Below, piece by piece: positions 6,695 to 7,390 of a stretch of 7,390 bases of DNA. This DNA comes from UBA7396 sp036172015. GTDB taxonomy: Bacteria > Patescibacteriota > Gracilibacteria > BD1-5 > UBA6164. The stretch's first letter is position 1; the number at the start of each line of letters is the position of its first letter. The stretch covers positions 1 to 7,390 of the forward strand of contig JAVHSE010000075.1 of the NCBI GenBank assembly GCA_036172015.1, written 5' to 3'. Position numbers and translations under genes: made by a program. Under the pieces are notes generated by a model, which saw only the letters and a list, made by a program, of their open reading frames with translations, made no database searches and had not been told where the DNA came from.

Positions 6695-7057
6695 TTATAT
6701 GATTATTTTTATTTCTTCTATCAGTTCTTTTGGAGATAAACTCGCTTTGAGTAAAAATTTATCAGCTCATAAACTTAAGGCTTTCTCTTTATCTTTTTGA
6801 TCATTTAAATTTGATAATACTACTATTTTTACCGTGTTTTGTTCATCTTTTCTAATTATATCTAATAATTCAAATCCATTTATTCAAGGCATCATAATAT
6901 CTAAAATCACCAGATCAGGGATAAATTTTTTGAGTTCTCTTATAGCATTTTCACTTTCATTTTCAACAAATACATCAAATCATTCTAGTGTAAACTTAAA
7001 TTTATACATATCTGATAAAATTTTATTATCTTCAATTATCATTATCTTTTTTTTCAT
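6695..7057 (-). CDS. Single-domain response regulator (receiver domain only)
   Basis: This encodes 120 residues, exactly one CheY-like receiver domain with no output domain. The acidic pair is E9/D10 (MIIEDN), the phosphorylated aspartate is D53 (LVILDIMMPGINGFELL), the switch Ser is S82 (VVLSN, where Thr is more common) and the conserved lysine is K104 (LGADKFLLKA). All catalytic positions are filled, so phosphorylation is plausible. Partner kinase and output are not in the window; stand-alone receivers act in phosphorelays, motility or by binding partner proteins. Glycines at about 26, 58 and 97 are UGA. It starts at the ATG at 7057-7055, with a good promoter and an inverted repeat just upstream. 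It is transcribed away from a small lipoprotein gene and toward the shared terminator. Confidence 0.93.
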
Positions 7058-7068
7058 TTTAAATACAA

Positions 7069-7085
7069 TTAAGTTATAAACTTAA
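7069..7085. promoter_or_regulatory. Perfect inverted repeat over the probable response-regulator start site (possible operator)
   Basis: TTAAGTT at 7069-7075 and AACTTAA at 7079-7085 form a perfect 7-bp inverted repeat with a 3-base centre. With the predicted promoter -10 at 7095-7090, the transcription start would fall near 7083, inside the repeat. That placement fits a repressor site, but in A/T-rich DNA chance is possible. The short centre makes an RNA hairpin less likely than a protein site. Confidence 0.4.
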
Positions 7086-7089
7086 GAGT

Positions 7090-7118
7090 ATTGTAACATA
7101 TTTACATATATATTTCAA
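7090..7118 (-). promoter_or_regulatory. Sigma-70-type promoter for the response regulator
   Basis: Read on the minus strand, TTGAAA (7118-7113) and TACAAT (7095-7090) are separated by 17 bases, five of six matches to consensus at each box with ideal spacing. The predicted start near 7083 gives a leader of about 25 bases. This is the best promoter match in the window. Confidence 0.6.
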
Positions 7119-7152
7119 ATTTATTTTGAATTATCTATTTTTTATTTATAAT
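7114..7152 (+). promoter_or_regulatory. Possible promoter and small inverted repeat before the lipoprotein gene
   Basis: TATAAT at 7147-7152 is a perfect -10. The -35 is weak: TTGAAT at 7126-7131 would leave only 15 bases. TTCAAA (7114-7119) and TTTGAA (7125-7130) form a 6-bp inverted repeat that overlaps both this -35 and the -35 of the divergent gene, so a protein binding there could affect both directions. That link is inference. Confidence 0.35.
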
Positions 7153-7171
7153 CAATATAATTTATTTCATT

Positions 7172-7390
7172 ATGTTTATTATGAAGAAAATATTTATAGC
7201 TTTATTTTTTATATTTTTCATATCTTCTTGCTTTAATTCTGGAGAAAACAAATCAGTAATATCACAACAACTAGAAAATAAAAATATTCAAAATACCATT
7301 ATTCAAGAAAAAACAACTTCTATCAAAGTTGATTTTGAAAAAGATTTAAATTGATTTTTTCAACAAACAAACTCTGGAAGCAAAAATTAA
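7172..7390 (+). CDS. Small predicted lipoprotein, unknown function
   Basis: This encodes 72 residues from the ATG at 7172, or 69 from the ATG at 7181, which places MKK directly before the hydrophobic stretch and is the more typical signal-peptide start. The signal is KKIFIALFFIFFISSC: two lysines, a Phe/Ile-rich core and a lipobox-like ISSC with Cys at residue 20 (17 from the second start). After the Cys the mature part is about 50 hydrophilic residues (Asn, Gln, Lys, Glu, Ser) with no domain that I recognise, so it is probably a short tethered surface or spacer protein. One glycine (LNGFF) is UGA; reading it as stop would cut the protein 12 residues early. The TAA occupies the last three bases of the window. 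It diverges from the response regulator, but no functional tie can be shown. Confidence 0.75.

Noticed and set aside
6834..7079. Plus-strand open frame of 81 codons
   Set aside because: It is antisense to the response regulator, which has every conserved receiver residue in place.

Overview
The window comes from a very AT-rich bacterium (GC roughly a quarter by eye) that reads UGA as glycine. Under the standard code nearly every gene is broken. With UGA as Gly and only UAA/UAG as stops, thirteen densely packed genes appear, most with recognisable family motifs, and UGA falls on invariant glycines such as those of the TyrRS HIGH motif and the ATP synthase alpha Walker A motif. Tryptophan is UGG throughout. 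This is genetic code 25, known from Candidatus Absconditabacteria (SR1) and Gracilibacteria (BD1-5) of the Candidate Phyla Radiation; I cannot tell which of the two.

Minus strand, 4364 down to 570: an F-type ATP synthase operon in the order atpI/Z-like, atpB (a), atpE (c), atpF (b), a short atpH-like delta and atpA (alpha). Together these give the membrane rotor and stator, the peripheral stalk and one of the two hexamer subunits. Gamma, beta and epsilon, which normally follow alpha, are not here. Instead, atpA is followed by a GC-rich purine/pyrimidine-skewed patch (about 535-569) with overlapping hairpin arms, then an unrecognised three-helix membrane protein (466-128) and the start of a DUF4258-like gene that runs off the left edge (100-1).

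Plus strand, 4431 to 6653, divergent from the atp operon across a 66-base gap: a stand-alone cyclic-nucleotide-binding-domain protein, tyrosyl-tRNA synthetase (tyrS) and a winged-helix protein with a nucleotidyltransferase-like C-terminal domain. They are 7 and 14 bases apart and look like one transcript. It ends at a perfect 15-bp hairpin (6654-6687) that can also serve the convergent gene on the other side.

Right end: an orphan single-domain response regulator on the minus strand (7057-6695) and a small predicted lipoprotein on the plus strand (7172-7390, stop at the last base of the window) diverge from a 114-base control region. That region holds a good promoter for the regulator and a perfect inverted repeat over its probable transcription start.

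None of the start codons has a convincing Shine-Dalgarno sequence; the leaders are A/T runs. There is no gene-free stretch longer than about 115 bases. I see no tRNA, rRNA, CRISPR array, transposase or attachment site. The main points of interest are the recoded code, the split ATP synthase operon, the shortened delta subunit, the GC island after atpA and the hairpins on both sides of atpE.
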